Below are positions 6,299 to 8,133 of a stretch of DNA of 8,133 nucleotides, piece by piece. The notes under the pieces were generated by a model. It did no database searches, was not told the DNA's origin, and was given only the letters and a program-made list of their open reading frames with translations. Source of the stretch: an uncultured Lachnospiraceae bacterium (GTDB taxonomy: Bacteria > Bacillota > Clostridia > Lachnospirales > Lachnospiraceae); NCBI GenBank assembly GCA_946631935.1, contig CAMPAP010000009.1, positions 1 through 8,133 of the forward strand. Reading direction: 5' to 3'. Positions within the stretch are counted from its first letter, which is position 1. Each line of letters begins with the position of its first letter. A program made the position numbers and the translations under genes.

Positions 6299-7891
6299 AT
6301 GTACGATAAGCAAAACGGTATGATCTGGATAGGAAAAAGCGGTGACAATAAAGTCTGCATCTATCCGGGTATGGCCAATCGTCACGGTATGATCTGCGGA
6401 GCCACCGGCACCGGAAAGACCATCACTCTGAAGGTAATGGCAGAATCCTTTTCGGATATGGGAGTTCCTGTTTTTCTGGCAGATGTCAAAGGCGACCTTG
6501 CAGGCTTTTGCATGCCCGGCAAAGATTCCGAAGATATGCAAAGCCGCATTGCACGGTTTGGTCTTAACGAAGCAGGCTTTTCTTTCGACTCATATCCTGC
6601 CAATTTCTGGGATGTATACGGAGAAAAGGGAATGCCTTTAAGGACCACCATATCCGAGATGGGCCCTCTCCTTCTTTCAAGGATCCTGGGAATAAATGAT
6701 ACCCAGGCAGATGTTCTTTCCATAATATTTAAGATCGCCGATGACAATAATATGCTTCTCATCGACACCAAGGATCTGAAATCCATCCTTAATTATGTAG
6801 CAGATCATAACAAAGAATACGCAGCCGAATACGGAAATGTCGCAAGACAGAGCGTTAATGCCATAATCAGATCCATAGTTGCGCTGGAGGGCGAAGGCGC
6901 AGACAGCTTTTTCGGTGAACCGGCCCTCTCCATTACCGACTGGATGATCTCAAACTCAGGAAAAGGAACCATTCAGGTCCTGGACTGCCAAAAACTCATC
7001 GGGAAGCCCAATATGTATGCAACATTCCTTCTCTGGATGATGAGTGAGCTCTTTGAGACGCTTCCCGAGGTTGGGGATCCCGAAAAGCCCAAAATGGTAT
7101 TCTTCTTTGATGAAGCACATATGTTATTTAACGATGCTCCCAAAGCCCTGATGTCTAAGATTGAGCAGGTGGTAAAGCTCATCCGTTCAAAAGGAGTCGG
7201 AATCTATTTTGTTACACAAAACCCCAGAGACATCCCCGACCCGATCCTGGCCCAGCTTGGAAATAAGATCGAGCATGCGCTTCACGCATACACCCCTGCA
7301 GAGCAGAAATCCGTAAAGGCAGCTGCCATGTCCTTCAGGGAAAATCCCGAATTTGACACCTATGATACGATCTTAAATCTCGGCACAGGAGAGGCTTTGG
7401 TATCCGTTTTGGACGAAAAGGGCATTCCTACCATGGTTCAAAAGACATCCATCCTTCCTCCCCAGTCCCTTATGGGTCCCATTGATGACGCCACAAGAGA
7501 CAGCGAGATAAAAAGTTCAATGCTCTACTCAAGATATAATGATTTCTTTGACAGAGATTCTGCCTTTGAATTTATCCAGAGAAACCAGAGTCTGTCAGCA
7601 AATCCCGGAGGACTCCCGGCAGATGCACAGCCCGCTCCGGTTCAGGCTGCTCCGGCTCAGGCAGAGCAGGGAGGCACTGCGGCAAAACCTGCCAAAGTAG
7701 ACAAAAACTCCATGGAATACAAGACCAGAAAAGCCGCCCAGAGCACTGCCAAGACCGCAGCCGGCACAGTGGGCAGAGAGGTCGGAAAAACCATGGGAGG
7801 TGCCCTGGGAGGAAAATTCGGAAAAACACTTGGCGGAAACATCGGAGCAAGTCTCGGCCGAAACGTTTTGGGAGTATTTTTCAAGAACTGA
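6299..7891 (+). CDS. HerA/YjgR-like DUF853 P-loop ATPase
   Basis: A 530-residue member of the HerA/FtsK superfamily, closest in architecture to E. coli YjgR (DUF853). An N-terminal MANRHG leads straight into Walker A GATGTGKT (34-41). The family block FLADVKGDLAGF (59-70) follows, then Walker B FFFDEAH (268-274) with acidic D271/E272, a TQNPRDIPD segment (306-314) and LGNKIEHALHAYTP (320-333). Such proteins are thought to be ring-forming ATPases, but the YjgR branch has no firmly established function. After residue about 435 comes an Ala/Pro/Gln linker, then a basic stretch and a glycine-rich tail with repeated GG or GxxxG spacing (about 492-525), ending in VFFKN. There is no signal peptide or obvious membrane helix. 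The start is supported by AGGAGGT 6 nt upstream. No NurA-type nuclease or SIR2/DUF4297 defence partner is adjacent, so a defence role is unsupported. Confidence 0.93.
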   Translation: MYDKQNGMIWIGKSGDNKVCIYPGMANRHGMICGATGTGKTITLKVMAESFSDMGVPVFLADVKGDLAGFCMPGKDSEDMQSRIARFGLNEAGFSFDSYPANFWDVYGEKGMPLRTTISEMGPLLLSRILGINDTQADVLSIIFKIADDNNMLLIDTKDLKSILNYVADHNKEYAAEYGNVARQSVNAIIRSIVALEGEGADSFFGEPALSITDWMISNSGKGTIQVLDCQKLIGKPNMYATFLLWMMSELFETLPEVGDPEKPKMVFFFDEAHMLFNDAPKALMSKIEQVVKLIRSKGVGIYFVTQNPRDIPDPILAQLGNKIEHALHAYTPAEQKSVKAAAMSFRENPEFDTYDTILNLGTGEALVSVLDEKGIPTMVQKTSILPPQSLMGPIDDATRDSEIKSSMLYSRYNDFFDRDSAFEFIQRNQSLSANPGGLPADAQPAPVQAAPAQAEQGGTAAKPAKVDKNSMEYKTRKAAQSTAKTAAGTVGREVGKTMGGALGGKFGKTLGGNIGASLGRNVLGVFFKN

Positions 7892-7910
7892 TCTTCTATC
7901 CCGGATGATC

Positions 7911-7950
7911 AGACCCGCGGACTTTTTGTCCGCGGGTCTTTTTGTTCTTT
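7911..7950 (+). terminator. strong Rho-independent terminator of the DUF853 gene
   Basis: A perfect 12-bp GC-rich stem, AGACCCGCGGAC (7911-7922) with GTCCGCGGGTCT (7928-7939), closes a TTTTT loop. It is followed by a T-run and then GTTCTTT. It begins 19 bp after the stop codon at 7889-7891. The minus-strand side lacks a T-tract, so it probably acts mainly on rightward transcription. Confidence 0.95.
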
Positions 7951-7971
7951 ATAACATGTGTTTTTTAATAT

Positions 7972-8133
7972 TTAAGGCATCTTCAAAATTCGCAACCATG
8001 TTTTCACAATTGCAAATTTCGCTTCAACGGTGTGAGGCTTTCGCTTCAAACGGTATATGCAATACGGATCAACGGTGTGGCGTATTCGGACATCGGTAGG
8101 CTCAGATTCCTCTGTGGTATAGTCTTGCTCGTA
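7972..8133 (-). CDS. possible C-terminal end of a minus-strand gene running off the right edge
   Basis: On the minus strand the frame is open from the window edge (8133) to a TAA whose complement is 7972-7974, giving 53 codons without a start. The peptide begins with an acidic stretch (EESEPTD) and becomes basic, with HTVDP, YRLKRKPHTVEAK and a hydrophobic/basic end KTWLRILKMP. I do not recognise a family. The other two minus-strand frames have stops in this interval. The DNA overlaps degenerate direct repeats, and HTV occurs twice because of them. It may be the end of a real gene or of a mobile element, or repeat DNA that happens to be open. It would converge on the DUF853 gene. Confidence 0.3.
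   Translation of the reverse strand, partial: YEQDYTTEESEPTDVRIRHTVDPYCIYRLKRKPHTVEAKFAIVKTWLRILKMP
8017..8133 (+). repeat. degenerate direct repeats, period about 22 bp
   Basis: A unit resembling TTCGCTTCAACGGTGTG recurs: TTTCGCTTCAACGGT at 8017-8031 and TTTCGCTTCAAACGGT at 8039-8054, then weaker forms with TCAACGGTGTG at 8069-8079 and CATCGGT at 8091-8097. A very weak fifth unit has TTCC at 8107 and GGT at 8116-8118. The GGT triplets fall at 8029, 8052, 8074, 8095 and 8116, spaced 23, 22, 21 and 21 bp. The exact 11-mer TCAACGGTGTG occurs at 8024-8034 and 8069-8079. The array may continue past the window. There are no unique spacers, so it is not a CRISPR. Confidence 0.45.

Noticed and set aside
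6299..7891. HerA-type anti-phage defence ATPase
   Set aside because: The protein has DUF853/YjgR architecture, and no NurA, SIR2, DUF4297 or other defence partner is adjacent; the upstream operon is an exporter.
7800..8099. A 99-codon plus-strand frame overlapping the DUF853 gene end and the terminator
   Set aside because: It starts inside the DUF853 gene in another frame and runs through the strong terminator hairpin; no ribosome binding site or family supports it.
8017..8103. A CRISPR array at the right edge
   Set aside because: The repeats are contiguous and degenerate, with no unique spacers, and no cas gene is present.

Overview
The window looks like an ordinary chromosomal segment from a Firmicute of class Clostridia, probably Lachnospiraceae (Butyrivibrio-like). 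This is inferred from moderate GC, strong AGGAGG-type ribosome binding sites, a PgcA-type phosphoglucomutase, and a heterodimeric ABC exporter with features I associate with that family. No rRNA, tRNA, CRISPR array, transposase or prophage gene is visible.

Layout from left to right. (1) The 3' part of a membrane-anchored DUF218/YdcF-SanA-like protein runs off the left edge (+ strand). (2) It converges, across a 36-bp gap, on a complete alpha-phosphoglucomutase/phosphomannomutase on the - strand. (3) A 161-bp divergent intergenic region carries a good sigma-A promoter facing right. (4) Two abutting genes encode the two half-transporters of a heterodimeric type IV ABC exporter. Their ATPase motifs are complementary: the first has degenerate Walker B and H-loop residues with a good signature motif, and the second has intact catalytic residues with a degenerate signature. 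Together they would form one dead and one active ATP site. (5) After a 92-bp AT-rich gap containing a nested dyad comes a HerA/YjgR-like DUF853 ATPase with an alanine/proline linker and glycine-rich tail. (6) A textbook intrinsic terminator follows it. (7) The last 180 bp hold a minus-strand frame that is open to the right edge and overlaps a series of degenerate direct repeats with a period of about 22 bp.

The genes do not form one pathway. The ABC pair is clearly one operon and one complex. PgcA links glycolysis to UDP-glucose and cell-envelope sugars, and the DUF218 protein may also act in envelope biology, but their convergent placement does not prove a link. The DUF853 ATPase probably has its own promoter.

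I found no convincing undescribed multi-gene system. The items most worth checking are the periodic repeats at the right edge, the nested dyad upstream of the DUF853 gene, and the tail and substituted basic residues of that ATPase.
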